DNA of 64,000 nucleotides. Origin: Nocardioides litoris. GTDB taxonomy: Bacteria; Actinomycetota; Actinomycetes; Propionibacteriales; Nocardioidaceae. Under the pieces are notes generated by a model. The model was not told the origin of the DNA. It did no database searches and worked only from the letters and a program-made list of their open reading frames with translations. The DNA lies in assembly GCF_006346315.1 (NCBI RefSeq), contig NZ_VDMR01000002.1, positions 248,001 to 312,000 of the forward strand, in the 5' to 3' direction. The translations under genes and the position numbers were made by a program. Shown here piece after piece: positions 48,955-58,071 of this stretch. The stretch's first letter is position 1, and every line of letters begins with the position of its first letter.

Positions 48955-51074
48955 CCCCGCACCCCACCCACGAACGTCGCCGGGGTGGCCGGCAGGTCAC
49001 GCACCCGGACCCCGGTGGCGTGCCAGGCCGCGTTGGCGATCGCCGCCGCGGTGCCCACGATGCCGATCTCGCCGACGCCCCGGCCGCCGAACGGCGTGGC
49101 CAGCAGGTCGCTCTCCTCCAGCCACTCCGCCGAGAGGTCCGGCGGCACGTCGGCGTGGGCGGCGACGTGGTAGGTCGCGAGGTCCTGGGTGACGGTGTGG
49201 CCGAAGCGCGGGTCGCGCACGCCGTCCTCGTGCAGCGCGGCCGAGAGCCCCATCACGAGGCCGCCGTGCAGCTGGGAGCGGGCGAGGACCGGGTTGACCA
49301 CGCGGCCCACGGAGTAGGTGCCGTGCAGCCGGGTGCAGCGCGGCTCGCCGGTCCAGCGGTCGACGCGCACCTCGGCGAAGACCGCGCCGAAGGAGTGCAG
49401 CGCGTGGCCCTCGGTGTCGGGGTAGCCCTCGGTGGTCGAGACGGTGTGCAGGCCCGGCGCCGGGTCGGGTCCGTGGTCGGCCCGGAACTGCTGCGCCGCC
49501 TGCACGATCGCGGTCCCCCACGACGCGGTGCCGGCCGAGCCGCCGGCCACGGTGGCCATGGGCAGCGAGGTGTCGCCGAGCGCGAGGTCGACCGCCTCGA
49601 CGTCGACCCCGAGCGCGTCGGCGGCGACCTGCCGGAGCACGGTGCGGGCGCCGGTGCCGATGTCGACGGCGCCGATGCCCACGGCGTACCGGCCGCCGGC
49701 GCGCGACTCGATGCGCGCGGCGTTGTCGGGGTTCCACAGGGTCGGGTACGTCGCCGCGGCGACCCCGGTGCCGACCAGCCAGTCGCCGTCGACGGTGGCC
49801 CGCGGCTCGGCCGGGCGCCCGGCCCAGCCGAACCGCTCGGCCCCGCGCTGCAGGCACTCGACCAGCCGGCGGTCGTTCCACGGCTTGCCGGTCTCGGGGT
49901 CGCGGTCGGGCTCGTTGCGCACCCGGAGGTCCACCGGGTCGACGCCGCAGGCCACCGCGAGCTCGTCCATCGCGACCTCGTGGGCGAACATCCCGGGCAT
50001 CTCGCCGGGCGCGCGCATCCACGAGGGCACGGCCACGTCGAGCGGGACGACCCGGTGGGTCGTGCGACGGGCGGGCGCGGCGTACATCATCCGGGCCGCC
50101 GTGGCGGTCTGCTCGACGAACTCCTTGGCCCGGGAGGTCTGGCTGAGCGCGTCGTGCTCGACGGCCAGGAGCCGGCCGTCGGGCTCGGCCGAGAGCCGGA
50201 CCCGCGACCGGGTCTGGGTGCGGTAGCCGGTGAGGGAGAAGACCTGCTGCCGGGTGATCGCCAGGCGCACCCAGCGACCCGGCTGCGAGAGCGCGGCCAG
50301 CGCGGCCGCGACCTCCGGCGGGTGGGGCAGGCCCTTGCTGCCGAACCCGCCGCCGACGTACGGCGCGCGGACCCGCACCCGCTCCTGGTCGAGCCCGAGC
50401 AGGGGGGCGAGCGTGCCGGCGACGGGGTGGACGCCCTGGGTGGAGTCCCACAGGGTCAGCCGCTCGCCGTCCCAGTGCGCGGCCGCCGCGTGCGGCTCCA
50501 TCGGGTTGTTGTGCTCGTGCGGGGTCGCGTAGGTCTGGTCGACCACGACGGACGCGGCGCCGCGGGCGGCCTCGAGGTCGCCGTCGGCCCAGTCGGTCTC
50601 GTGGCCGGCGTTGGCCTGCTCGGGGGCGTAGGCCTCCCCGGCGTCGACGCCCTCGTCGAGGTCGGCGACGTGCGCCTCCTCCGCGACGTGCACCCGCACC
50701 AGCCGGGCGCCCTCGCGGGCCGCCTCGGAGGTCTCGGCCAGCACGAGCGCGACGACCTGGCCGCGGAAGTGGACGCGGTCGTCCTGGAGGATCGCCAGCT
50801 CGGCGTCGCCGGTCTCGGTCAGCCGCGGCGCCGTCTCGTGGTCGAGGACGGCGACGACGCCGGCGTGGGCCAGCGCCTCGGCCGCGTCGACGCGGACGAC
50901 GCGGCCGCGCGCCACGGGCGCACCCACGACCCAGGCGGTGAGCGGGTCGGTCACGCCCTCGTCGGAGCCGTGCTCGACGGCGTACAGCGCGTGGCCGGTG
51001 ACCTTGAGCGGCCCGTCGACGCGGGCGTGGCCGGCGCCGACGGCGCGGGGGGTGATCGGCTCGGCGGTGCTCAT
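48951..51074 (-). CDS. paoC: aldehyde/xanthine oxidoreductase, molybdopterin-binding subunit (PaoC-like)
   Basis: This 707-residue catalytic subunit of the xanthine-oxidase family has the Moco-binding loops GGGFGSKGLPHPPEVAAALA and MRAPGEMPGMFAHEVAMDEL, GTGARTVLRQVAADALG, and the active-site Glu in GGRGVGEIGIVGTAAAIANA. The length is close to PaoC (YagR). It oxidises aldehydes or N-heterocycles with water as oxygen source. It is the last gene of the three-subunit operon, overlapping the FAD subunit by ATGA. Confidence 0.94.
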   Translation of the reverse strand: MSTAEPITPRAVGAGHARVDGPLKVTGHALYAVEHGSDEGVTDPLTAWVVGAPVARGRVVRVDAAEALAHAGVVAVLDHETAPRLTETGDAELAILQDDRVHFRGQVVALVLAETSEAAREGARLVRVHVAEEAHVADLDEGVDAGEAYAPEQANAGHETDWADGDLEAARGAASVVVDQTYATPHEHNNPMEPHAAAAHWDGERLTLWDSTQGVHPVAGTLAPLLGLDQERVRVRAPYVGGGFGSKGLPHPPEVAAALAALSQPGRWVRLAITRQQVFSLTGYRTQTRSRVRLSAEPDGRLLAVEHDALSQTSRAKEFVEQTATAARMMYAAPARRTTHRVVPLDVAVPSWMRAPGEMPGMFAHEVAMDELAVACGVDPVDLRVRNEPDRDPETGKPWNDRRLVECLQRGAERFGWAGRPAEPRATVDGDWLVGTGVAAATYPTLWNPDNAARIESRAGGRYAVGIGAVDIGTGARTVLRQVAADALGVDVEAVDLALGDTSLPMATVAGGSAGTASWGTAIVQAAQQFRADHGPDPAPGLHTVSTTEGYPDTEGHALHSFGAVFAEVRVDRWTGEPRCTRLHGTYSVGRVVNPVLARSQLHGGLVMGLSAALHEDGVRDPRFGHTVTQDLATYHVAAHADVPPDLSAEWLEESDLLATPFGGRGVGEIGIVGTAAAIANAAWHATGVRVRDLPATPATFVGGVRG

Positions 51075-52081
51075 CGGCCGGCCTCCTCGACCTGGGGCCC
51101 GGGGGCGGCGAGCCGGGTCAGCGCGCGGGCGGTGACGCCGGCGAGCATGGCCGGCTTGCCCGCGGTGCCGGTCGTGGTGGTGGCGTCGCGGAGCTCCTCG
51201 GCGACCACGTCGCGCACCCGCTCCTCCTCGAGCGGCTCGCCGCGCAGGGCGTCCTCGACCACGCGGGCCCGCCACGGCTTGTGGGCGACCCCGCCCCAGG
51301 CGACCCGCACGTCGCTGACCGTGCCGTCGTCGGCCAGCTCGAGGCCCGCCGCGACCGAGACCAGCGCGAACGCGTACGACGCCCGCTCGCGCACCTTCTC
51401 GTACGTCGACCGGCGGGCCACCGGCGAGCGGCGCAGCTCGACGGCGGTGACGAGCTCGCCGTGGGCCAGCGTCGTGTCGTGCTCGGGGTGGTGGCCGGGG
51501 AGGCGGTGCAGCTCGTCGTAGGGCAGCCGGCGCTCGCCGTCAGGCCCGAGCACCACGACCTCGGCGTCGAGGACGGCCAGGCCCACGGCCAGGTCGGAGG
51601 GGTGCACGGTCACGCAGGCCTCGCTGGCCCCGAGCACGGCGTTGTAGCGGTCGTGGCCACCGACGGCCGAGCACCCGGACCCGGGCTCGCGCTTGTTGCA
51701 GGGCGTGCTCGCGTCCTGGAAGTAGACGCAGCGGGTGCGCTGGAGCAGGTTGCCGGCGGTCGTGGCCTGGTTGCGGATCTGCCCGGACGCGCCGGCCAGC
51801 AGCGAGCGGGCCAGCACCGGGAAGTCCCGGCGGACCACCGGGTGGGCGGCCAGGTCGCTGTTGCGCACCCCGGCCCCGACCCGCAGCCCGTCGGCGGTCC
51901 CCTCGACCTCGGCCAGCGCGAGCCGGCTCACGTCGACGAGCGTGCCGGGTGTGGCGATGCCGAGCTTGAGGTGGTCGACGAGGTTGGTCCCGCCGCCGAG
52001 GAACCGCGCCTGCGGGTCGCCTGCCACCGCCGCGACCGCCTCGTCGGGGCTGGTCGCGCGGACGTAGGCCAGCTCCCTCAT
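51071..52081 (-). CDS. paoB: FAD-binding subunit with extra 4Fe-4S motif (PaoB-like)
   Basis: This 336-residue FAD subunit of a molybdenum hydroxylase has FLGGGTNLVDHLKLG (FAD pyrophosphate loop) and ASGQIRNQATTAGNLLQ. The insertion with cysteines CVYFQDASTPCNKREPGSGC is diagnostic of the PaoB type, which carries an additional 4Fe-4S cluster. SDLAVGLAVLDAEVVV and ELRRSPVARRSTYEKVRERASYAF follow. It passes electrons from the molybdenum centre to an acceptor. It is coupled on both sides by 4-nt overlaps. Confidence 0.94.
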   Translation of the reverse strand: MRELAYVRATSPDEAVAAVAGDPQARFLGGGTNLVDHLKLGIATPGTLVDVSRLALAEVEGTADGLRVGAGVRNSDLAAHPVVRRDFPVLARSLLAGASGQIRNQATTAGNLLQRTRCVYFQDASTPCNKREPGSGCSAVGGHDRYNAVLGASEACVTVHPSDLAVGLAVLDAEVVVLGPDGERRLPYDELHRLPGHHPEHDTTLAHGELVTAVELRRSPVARRSTYEKVRERASYAFALVSVAAGLELADDGTVSDVRVAWGGVAHKPWRARVVEDALRGEPLEEERVRDVVAEELRDATTTTGTAGKPAMLAGVTARALTRLAAPGPQVEEAGR

Positions 52082-52602
52082 GCCCGCTCCTCCGCCCGGG
52101 CCGCGCCTGCCGCCTGCTGGACCGCGGCCAGGATGCCGGCGTACGCCCCGCAGCGGCAGAGGTTGCCGCTCATCCGCTCCCGGACCTCGGCGTCGGTGAG
52201 CTCGGGGTCGGCCTCGAGGTCGTCGGTGGCGTGGCTGGGGTGGCCCTGCGCGGCCTCCGCGAGCATGCCCACGGCCGAGCAGACCTGCCCGGGCGTGCAG
52301 TAGCCGCACTGGTAGCCGTCGTGGTCGAGGAACGCCTGCTGCACCGGGTGCAGCGCGTCGGGCGACCCGAGACCCGCGGCCGTGACGACCTCCGCGCCGT
52401 CCTGGGCCACGGCGAGCGTGAGGCACGACAGGCTGCGGCGCCCGTCGAGCAGCACGGTGCACGACCCGCACTGCCCGTGGTCGCACCCCTTCTTCGGCGA
52501 GGTGACCTCGAGGCGCTCGCGCAGCGCGTCGAGGAGCGTGGTCCTGGTGTCGACGTCGAGGTGGCGCTCGGCGCCGTCGACGGTGAGCCGTAGGGCGGTC
52601 AT
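52078..52602 (-). CDS. paoA: 2Fe-2S subunit (PaoA-like)
   Basis: This 174-residue small subunit has two 2Fe-2S clusters: a plant-ferredoxin type (GCDHGQCGSCTVLLDGRRSLSC) and a helical type (QCGYCTPGQVC and MSGNLCRCGAY). Unlike E. coli PaoA it has no Tat signal, so the complex should be cytoplasmic. Its stop overlaps the paoB ATG. Confidence 0.94.
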   Translation of the reverse strand: MTALRLTVDGAERHLDVDTRTTLLDALRERLEVTSPKKGCDHGQCGSCTVLLDGRRSLSCLTLAVAQDGAEVVTAAGLGSPDALHPVQQAFLDHDGYQCGYCTPGQVCSAVGMLAEAAQGHPSHATDDLEADPELTDAEVRERMSGNLCRCGAYAGILAAVQQAAGAARAEERA

Positions 52603-52662
52603 GGGGCCTACCCTGCGCGTCCGTCGGCGCGGCGCGTCACCACCCTGCAGGCGTACCCTGCG

Positions 52663-52677
52663 GAGGGGCCGCCCCTC
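52663..52677 (-). terminator. stem-loop downstream of dnaB
   Basis: GAGGGGC-C-GCCCCTC is a compact perfect dyad between the dnaB stop and the start of paoA. It is a candidate terminator, with no U-tract. Confidence 0.4.
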
Positions 52678-52777
52678 GGTCACCCCATGGTCCTGCGCTG
52701 CGGGCCGTGGGCGAGACCGTCCGGACCTCCGGCATCGTCGAGGTCCAGCCCGCCACGAGGTCGTCCGAGGGGACGGG

Positions 52778-54205
52778 TCAGTGCGCCATGTCGACGAAGC
52801 GTGAGTAGTGGCCCTGGAAGGCCACGGTGATGTCGCGGGTGGCGCCGTTGCGGTGCTTGGCCACGATCAGGTCGGCCTCGCCGGGGCGGGTCGACTCCTT
52901 CTCGTAGACGTCGTCGCGGTGGAGCAGGATCACCATGTCGGCGTCCTGCTCGATCGAGCCCGACTCGCGCAGGTCGCTCATCATCGGGCGCTTGTCGCCG
53001 CGCTGCTCGGGGCCACGGTTGAGCTGGGAGAGAGCGATGATCGGCAGCTCGAGCTCCTTGGCCAGCAGCTTGATCTGCCGGGAGAACTCCGAGACCTCGA
53101 GCTGGCGGGACTCGACCTTGCGGCCGGAGGTCATCAGCTGGAGGTAGTCGATGACGATGAGCTTGAGGTCGTGGCGCTGCTTGAGCCGGCGCGCCTTGGC
53201 CCGGATCTCCATCATCGTCATGTTGGGGCTGTCGTCGATGAACATCGGCGCGGAGGAGACCTTGCCCATGTGGCGGGCCAGCTTGTCCCAGTCCTCCTCG
53301 CGCATGTTGCCGTTGCGGATGTGGTTGAGCGGGATCTTGGCCTCGGCCGAGAGCAGGCGCATCGTGATCTCCGAGCGCGTCATCTCCAGGCTGAAGAACG
53401 CGCTGGTGAGGTTGTGCGAGATCGACGCGGCGCGGCAGAAGTCGAGGGCCAGCGTCGACTTCCCCATGGCGGGACGGGCCGCGACGATGATCATCTGGCC
53501 GGAGTGGAGGCCGTTGGTCAGCTCGTCGAGGTCGGCGAAGCCGGTGGGCACGCCGTACAGGCCGGCCTCGCGGTTGGAGATGGCCTCGATCTCGTCGAGG
53601 ACGCCCTCCATGATGTCGCTCAGCGGGGCGTAGTCCTCGCTGCTGCGCTTGTCGGTGATCTGGTAGATCTCGGCCTGGGCGCGGTCGACGATGTCGTCGA
53701 CCTGGCCCTCGCCGGCGTAGCCGAACTGGGCGATGCGGGTGCCGGCGTCGACCAGCCGCCGCAGGATCGCCTTCTCGTGGACGATGTGGGCGTAGAACTC
53801 GGCGTTGGCGGCGATCGGCACGTTGGCCGCGAGCGTGTGCAGGTAGGACGCGCCGCCGATCTTGGCCAGCTCGCCGCGGCGCTGGAGCTCGGCGGCCACG
53901 GTGATCATGTCGACCGGCTCGCCCCGGCCGAAGAGGTCGATGATCGCCTCGTGGATGACCTCGTGGCTCGGCCGGTAGAAGTCCGCGCCGCGGAGCACCT
54001 CGGAGACCTCGGCCACCGCGTCCTTGGAGATCAGCATCGAGCCGAGCACCGACTGCTCGGCCGCCATGTCCTGCGGCGGCGTGCGGTCACCGGGCGAGCG
54101 CGGGGCGTTGCCCGGCTCGTAGGGCATCGGCCCGTCGCCCCAGGGGTCGCCGGGGCCGTCGTACGGCGGCTCGGGGACGCGGTCGTCGTGCTCGGTCAGG
54201 CTCAA
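52778..54205 (-). CDS. dnaB: replicative DNA helicase DnaB
   Basis: This 475-residue hexameric helicase unwinds DNA at the fork. The N-terminal domain (about 45-150) has TPPQDMAAEQSVLGSMLISKDA. The RecA-type motor has Walker A AARPAMGKSTLAL, Walker B LKLIVIDYLQLM, and LSQLNRGPEQRGDKRPMMSDLR followed by SGSIEQDADMVILLHRDD. It starts at an uncommon TTG (54205) supported by a GGAG site 6 nt upstream. An intein, frequent in actinobacterial dnaB, is absent. The region upstream has several DnaA-box-like sites. Confidence 0.97.
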   Translation of the reverse strand: MSLTEHDDRVPEPPYDGPGDPWGDGPMPYEPGNAPRSPGDRTPPQDMAAEQSVLGSMLISKDAVAEVSEVLRGADFYRPSHEVIHEAIIDLFGRGEPVDMITVAAELQRRGELAKIGGASYLHTLAANVPIAANAEFYAHIVHEKAILRRLVDAGTRIAQFGYAGEGQVDDIVDRAQAEIYQITDKRSSEDYAPLSDIMEGVLDEIEAISNREAGLYGVPTGFADLDELTNGLHSGQMIIVAARPAMGKSTLALDFCRAASISHNLTSAFFSLEMTRSEITMRLLSAEAKIPLNHIRNGNMREEDWDKLARHMGKVSSAPMFIDDSPNMTMMEIRAKARRLKQRHDLKLIVIDYLQLMTSGRKVESRQLEVSEFSRQIKLLAKELELPIIALSQLNRGPEQRGDKRPMMSDLRESGSIEQDADMVILLHRDDVYEKESTRPGEADLIVAKHRNGATRDITVAFQGHYSRFVDMAH

Positions 54206-54573
54206 CGAGGGCTCCGTGGGGTGGCGGGGACGGGTGGGTCTGGTGGGACGGGGGCGACGCTAGGGGTCACCACCCCCAGGACTGCCGTGGACCGCTTCAG
54301 ACCGGTCCTCCGCCTCGCCGGACGGCGAATCTATGCGCCGGTCTGGGGGTCGCGACAGGACCTCGTCCACAGCCACCTGTGGACAACCGGTGGAGACCCG
54401 TGGACGACACGCGCTGCGGTGTGCACAGACTGGGGACGACCCTGTGGAACGACGACCGGCGGTCGGCGGCAAGACCCCTCTGACCTGCGACGATGGACTC
54501 GGCCGGGGTGTGGAGCAAAATTTGTCCGTCGCGGATCCTGTTCACCGGCGTGTCACCTCGGCGTGTCCTGGCG

Positions 54574-54587
54574 GTTTGTCGACAAAC
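54574..54587. promoter_or_regulatory. palindrome GTTTGTCGACAAAC
   Basis: This perfect 14-bp dyad, A/T-rich against its surroundings, lies 71 bp before the MATE-family start and 368 bp from dnaB. It may be an operator. Confidence 0.45.
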
Positions 54588-54644
54588 GCGTCCGCCGCCC
54601 CGCTCATCCACAGATCCGCCGACTTTTTCCACCGGCCGCCGCAC

Positions 54645-54650
54645 TAGCGT
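54645..54650 (+). promoter_or_regulatory. -10 hexamer of a probable leaderless promoter (TAGCGT)
   Basis: TAGCGT ends 7 nt before the MATE-family GTG at 54658. Confidence 0.5.
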
Positions 54651-54657
54651 GGTAGGA

Positions 54658-56004
54658 GTGCGCCCGCCCGACCGCGAGATCCTCCGGCTGGCCGGCCCGG
54701 CGTTCCTGGCCCTGGTCGCCGAACCCCTGTTCCTGCTCACCGACGCCGCGGTCGTGGGCCACCTCGGCACCGCCGAGCTGGCCGGTCTCGGGGTCGCGGC
54801 GACCGTGCTGCAGACCGCCGTCGGCTTGTGCGTCTTCCTCGCCTACGGCACCACCGCGGGCGTCGCCCGCCGCCTCGGCGCCGACGACCTGCGCGGGGCG
54901 CTCGCGCTCGGCCTCGACGGCGTCTGGCTCGCGGTCGGGATCGGCGTGCTGGTCACCCTCGTCGGGGTGCCGCTGACCGGGCCGCTGGTGGCGGCGTTCG
55001 GCGTGGGGGGCGAGGTGGCGGGGTACGCCGAGACCTACCTGCGCATCGCCCTGCTCGGCGTGCCTCCGCTGCTCGTCATGCTCGCCGCCACCGGGGTGCT
55101 GCGCGGCCTGCAGGACACCCGGACCCCGCTCGTGGTCGCGGTCGCCGGCAACCTGCTCAACGCCGTCCTCAACGTCGTGCTCGTCCACGGCGTCGGGTCC
55201 TTCGACGGCATCGGCATCGCCGGGTCGGCGTGGGGCTCGGTGGTCGCCCAGGTGCTCTCCGCGGCCGCCCTGACCGCCGTCGTGGTCCGCGGGGCCCGCC
55301 GCCACGGTGCGCCGCTGCGCCCCGACGCCGGTGGCGTCCGCTCGGCCGCCCGGGCCGGCGTACCGCTGGTCGTGCGCACGCTGACCCTGCGGGCCGCCCT
55401 GCTCGTCACGACGTACGCCGTCGCGCTCGGCGCCGCCGGCCGCGGCGACCAGGCCGACGAGATCGCGACCCACCAGCTGGCGATGACGCTGTGGGGCTTC
55501 CTCGCCTTCGTCCTCGACGCGATCGCCATCGCCGCCCAGGCCATCACCGGGCGGGCCCTCGGGGCGGGCGACGTCGAGGGCACCCGGGCCCTGACCCGGC
55601 GGATGGTCACCTGGGGCTGGGCGAGCGGCATCGTCACCGGGGCGCTGCTGGCGGCGTCGGCCCCGCTGCTCGGGCCGCTGTTCACCGACGACCCCGACCT
55701 GCCCGGGCTGCTGCTCCCCGTGCTGCTCGTCGCGGCCCTCGGGCAGCCGGTCGCGGGCGTGGTGTTCGTCCTCGACGGGGTGCTCATCGGCGCGGGCGAC
55801 GGGCGCTACCTCGCCGCCGCGGGCCTCCTCGTCGCGCTCGTCTACGCCCCGGTCACCCTGCTCGCGGTGGCGGTGGGCGGGGCCGGGCTGGTCGCGGTGT
55901 GGGCGCTGTTCGCCGGGGTGTTCATGACCGGGCGCCTGGTCACCTTGCTGCGCCGCGCCCGCGGCGACGCCTGGCTGCGCACCGGCCCTACGCTGGCCGC
56001 GTGA
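54658..56004 (+). CDS. MATE-family efflux transporter (DinF branch)
   Basis: This 448-residue protein has twelve TM helices in two related halves. MATE/DinF signatures are REILRLAGPAFLALVAEPLFLLTD at the start, VVGHLGTAELAGLGVA and GVLRGLQDTRTPL, and the AITGRALGAGD segment in the second half. It exports drugs or metabolites by cation antiport. The start is set by TAGCGT 7 nt upstream. It overlaps the next gene by GTGA. Confidence 0.93.
   Translation: MRPPDREILRLAGPAFLALVAEPLFLLTDAAVVGHLGTAELAGLGVAATVLQTAVGLCVFLAYGTTAGVARRLGADDLRGALALGLDGVWLAVGIGVLVTLVGVPLTGPLVAAFGVGGEVAGYAETYLRIALLGVPPLLVMLAATGVLRGLQDTRTPLVVAVAGNLLNAVLNVVLVHGVGSFDGIGIAGSAWGSVVAQVLSAAALTAVVVRGARRHGAPLRPDAGGVRSAARAGVPLVVRTLTLRAALLVTTYAVALGAAGRGDQADEIATHQLAMTLWGFLAFVLDAIAIAAQAITGRALGAGDVEGTRALTRRMVTWGWASGIVTGALLAASAPLLGPLFTDDPDLPGLLLPVLLVAALGQPVAGVVFVLDGVLIGAGDGRYLAAAGLLVALVYAPVTLLAVAVGGAGLVAVWALFAGVFMTGRLVTLLRRARGDAWLRTGPTLAA
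55989..55994 (+). promoter_or_regulatory. -10 hexamer of an internal leaderless promoter (TACGCT)
   Basis: TACGCT lies inside the MATE coding region and ends 6 nt before the GTG at 56001. The downstream gene could therefore be expressed separately despite the overlap. Confidence 0.4.
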
Positions 56005-56591
56005 GCGAGGAAGCCCGGCCCCTGCGGATGCGCCCGCTCCAGGCCGTCGCCTGCGGGGTGCTGCTGCACCTGCTCTTCGCCCGCCTCGGGGGGTACGACG
56101 TGCTGGCCGACCCGCTCGGCTGGGTGCTGGTCCTGGTGGGGCTGCGGGCCCTCCCGCCGGGGTTCGAGCTGCGGTCGTCGGCGATCGCGCTGGCCGTGCT
56201 CGCCCTGGTCACCTCGGTGCCGCTGTGGGTGCCGGGGGTCGCGAGCGCGGTCGAGGACGCCGACGAGTCGCTCGCCTGGGCCGTTGACCTGCCCCGCTTC
56301 GGGTGCTACCTGGTGCTCGCGCTCGCCCTGTCCCGGGTGGCGCTGGCCGCCGGCGACCGCGGCGCCGCCGGCTGGTGGTCGACCGTGGTGCTCGCCCTCG
56401 CCGCGGTCGTCGTGCTGCCCGTGCTCGTCTTCGGCGGCGGCATCGACGGTCTCGCGCCGCTCGCGACCACGCTGGTCGGGCTCGTGCCGACGGTCGTGCT
56501 GGTGCTGCTGCTCGTGCACGCGGGCCGGCCCTGGGCGGCGGCCGAGGTGGACGTCATCCACCCCGGCGGCTCGCGGGACCGGAACGGATGA
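56001..56591 (+). CDS. membrane protein, about five TM
   Basis: This 196-residue polytopic protein has no recognised family. Helices are at about 14-28, 36-50, 58-78, 92-112 and 125-172, separated by short loops, and the C-terminus is hydrophilic (WAAAEVDVIHPGGSRDRNG). It starts by a GTGA overlap with the MATE gene and may work with it. No functional residues are evident. Confidence 0.72.
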   Translation: MSEEARPLRMRPLQAVACGVLLHLLFARLGGYDVLADPLGWVLVLVGLRALPPGFELRSSAIALAVLALVTSVPLWVPGVASAVEDADESLAWAVDLPRFGCYLVLALALSRVALAAGDRGAAGWWSTVVLALAAVVVLPVLVFGGGIDGLAPLATTLVGLVPTVVLVLLLVHAGRPWAAAEVDVIHPGGSRDRNG

Positions 56592-56694
56592 CGTCGCACG
56601 GGCCCCCAGGACCCTGACCGACCCCCGGATGCACGACGGCCGCCCGCCGGGAGGACCCGGGGGCGGCCGTGGTGAGCCGTGCTGGACGTGTGCG

Positions 56695-57141
56695 TCAGGC
56701 GGGGATCACGTTGAGGGCGACCGTGGCGGCGACCTCGTCGTGCAGCTTGACGGTCACGGTGTGGTTGCCGAGCGACTTGATCGGCTGCGGCACGACGATG
56801 GTGCGCTTGTCGACCGACTCACCGGCGGCGTCGGCGAGGGCGCCGGCGATGTCGGTGATGGTGACGGTGCCGAACAGGCGGCCGGACTCACCGGCGCGGA
56901 CCTTGACGTCGACCGAGGTGCCCTCGAGCTTGCCCTTGAGCTGCTGGGCGTGGTCGAGGTCGCGCACCGAGCGGCTGGCCCGGGCGGCCTTGATCGAGTC
57001 GACCTGCTTCTGGCCGCCGCGGGTCCAGCGGACCGCGACGTTGCGGGGGATGAGGTAGTTGCGGCCGTAGCCGTCCTTGACCTCGACGACGTCGCCCGGC
57101 GAACCGAGGCCGTCGACCTCCTGGGTGAGGATGAGCTTCAT
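56695..57141 (-). CDS. rplI: 50S ribosomal protein L9
   Basis: This 148-residue protein has the L9 start [34 protein letters not shown], the central connecting helix and the C-terminal domain [22 protein letters not shown]. It is the last gene of the rpsF-ssb-rpsR-rplI operon, 14 bp after rpsR. Confidence 0.98.
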   Translation of the reverse strand: MKLILTQEVDGLGSPGDVVEVKDGYGRNYLIPRNVAVRWTRGGQKQVDSIKAARASRSVRDLDHAQQLKGKLEGTSVDVKVRAGESGRLFGTVTITDIAGALADAAGESVDKRTIVVPQPIKSLGNHTVTVKLHDEVAATVALNVIPA

Positions 57142-57155
57142 CTCGTCGTCCCCTC

Positions 57156-57392
57156 TCAGCGACCGGTGGAGGTGTAGGGCAGCAGGGCGACCTCGCGGGC
57201 GTTCTTCACCGCGATGGCGACGTCGCGCTGGTGCTGCACGCAGTTGCCGGTGACACGCCGGGCGCGGATCTTGCCGCGGTCGGAGATGAACTTGCGGAGG
57301 AGGGTGGCGTCCTTGTAGTCGACGCCGGTCGCCTTCTCCTTGCAGAACTGGCAAACCTTCTTCTTCGGCTTGCGCACGACTGCCTTGGCCAT
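57156..57392 (-). CDS. rpsR: 30S ribosomal protein S18 (zinc-binding type)
   Basis: This 78-residue protein has the S18 core [26 protein letters not shown]. It keeps the zinc ribbon ligands Cys14, Cys17, Cys51 and His54 (VCQFC and GNCVQH), so it is the C+ form. Many actinobacteria also carry a Cys-free copy used under zinc starvation; none is in this window. S18 binds S6 and 16S rRNA. Confidence 0.98.
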   Translation of the reverse strand: MAKAVVRKPKKKVCQFCKEKATGVDYKDATLLRKFISDRGKIRARRVTGNCVQHQRDVAIAVKNAREVALLPYTSTGR

Positions 57393-57501
57393 GGTGGTGC
57401 TCCCTTTCATCGAAGCCCGACGCGAGGTCGGCATGGGTAGGTGATGTGCGAGTGGTGCAGGTGGACCTGGTGGATCCGGTGGAACGGGTGGTGCTGGTCG
57501 A

Positions 57502-58071
57502 TCAGAACGGGGGCTCGTCGGAGCCGCCCGGGGTGGCCCACGGGTCGTTGGCCGCCGGTCGTCCGCCGCCACCGCCCTGCTGGGGCGCCGGGGTGGCCCA
57601 CGGGTCGTCGGCCTGCTGGCCGCCGCCCCCGCCACCGCCGGAGTAGCCCCCGCCGCCGCCCGAGCTGCCACCGCCGGAGTAGCCGCCGCCCCCGCCGCCG
57701 CCACCGCGGCCGGCGCGGACGACCTTGGCGGTCGCGAAGCGGAGCGAGGGGCCGATCTCGTCGACGTCGACCTCGAAGGAGGTCCGCTTGTTGCCCTCGC
57801 GGTCCTCCCAGGTGCGGGCCCGCATGCGGCCGTTGACGATCACCCGGGCGCCCTTCTGGAGCGACTCGGCGACGTTCTCCGCCGCCTGGCGCCAGATGGA
57901 GCAGCGCAGGAACATCGCCTCGCCGTCCTCCCACTCGTTGGTCTGCTTGTTCAGCGTCCGCGGGGTGGAGGCGACAGTGAAGTTGGCCACCGCCGCACCG
58001 GACGGCGTGAACCGCAGCTCCGGGTCGTCGGTCAGGTTGCCGACCACGGTGATGATGGTCTCGCCGGCCAT
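57502..58071 (-). CDS. ssb: single-stranded DNA-binding protein
   Basis: This 189-residue SSB has an OB fold (about 1-115): [51 protein letters not shown] and [19 protein letters not shown] long Gly-rich linker follows, with two DPWATP repeats. The acidic tip is SDEPPF, which contacts replication partners. It lies between rpsF and rpsR, with dnaB just beyond the cluster. Confidence 0.97.
   Translation of the reverse strand: MAGETIITVVGNLTDDPELRFTPSGAAVANFTVASTPRTLNKQTNEWEDGEAMFLRCSIWRQAAENVAESLQKGARVIVNGRMRARTWEDREGNKRTSFEVDVDEIGPSLRFATAKVVRAGRGGGGGGGGYSGGGSSGGGGGYSGGGGGGGQQADDPWATPAPQQGGGGGRPAANDPWATPGGSDEPPF

Larger units (their letters stand above)
54206..54657. other. 452-bp intergenic region with DnaA-box-like cluster
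   Basis: No gene is supported here. On either strand there is one exact actinobacterial-type DnaA box, TTGTCCACA (54378-54386, minus), and near matches at 54363-54371 (TCGTCCACA), 54399-54407, 54443-54451 and 54604-54612 (TCATCCACA). An A/T-rich patch lies at 54515-54524. dnaA and dnaN are not adjacent, so this is not the usual oriC arrangement. It may regulate dnaB or bind DnaA. Confidence 0.55.

Noticed and set aside
52778..54205. Intein in dnaB
   Set aside because: Inteins are common in actinobacterial dnaB, but the Walker A and later motifs are contiguous and the length is normal.
54206..54657. Chromosomal origin oriC
   Set aside because: DnaA-box-like sites occur, but dnaA, dnaN, rnpA and rpmH are not adjacent and most boxes are imperfect, so I report only a cluster.
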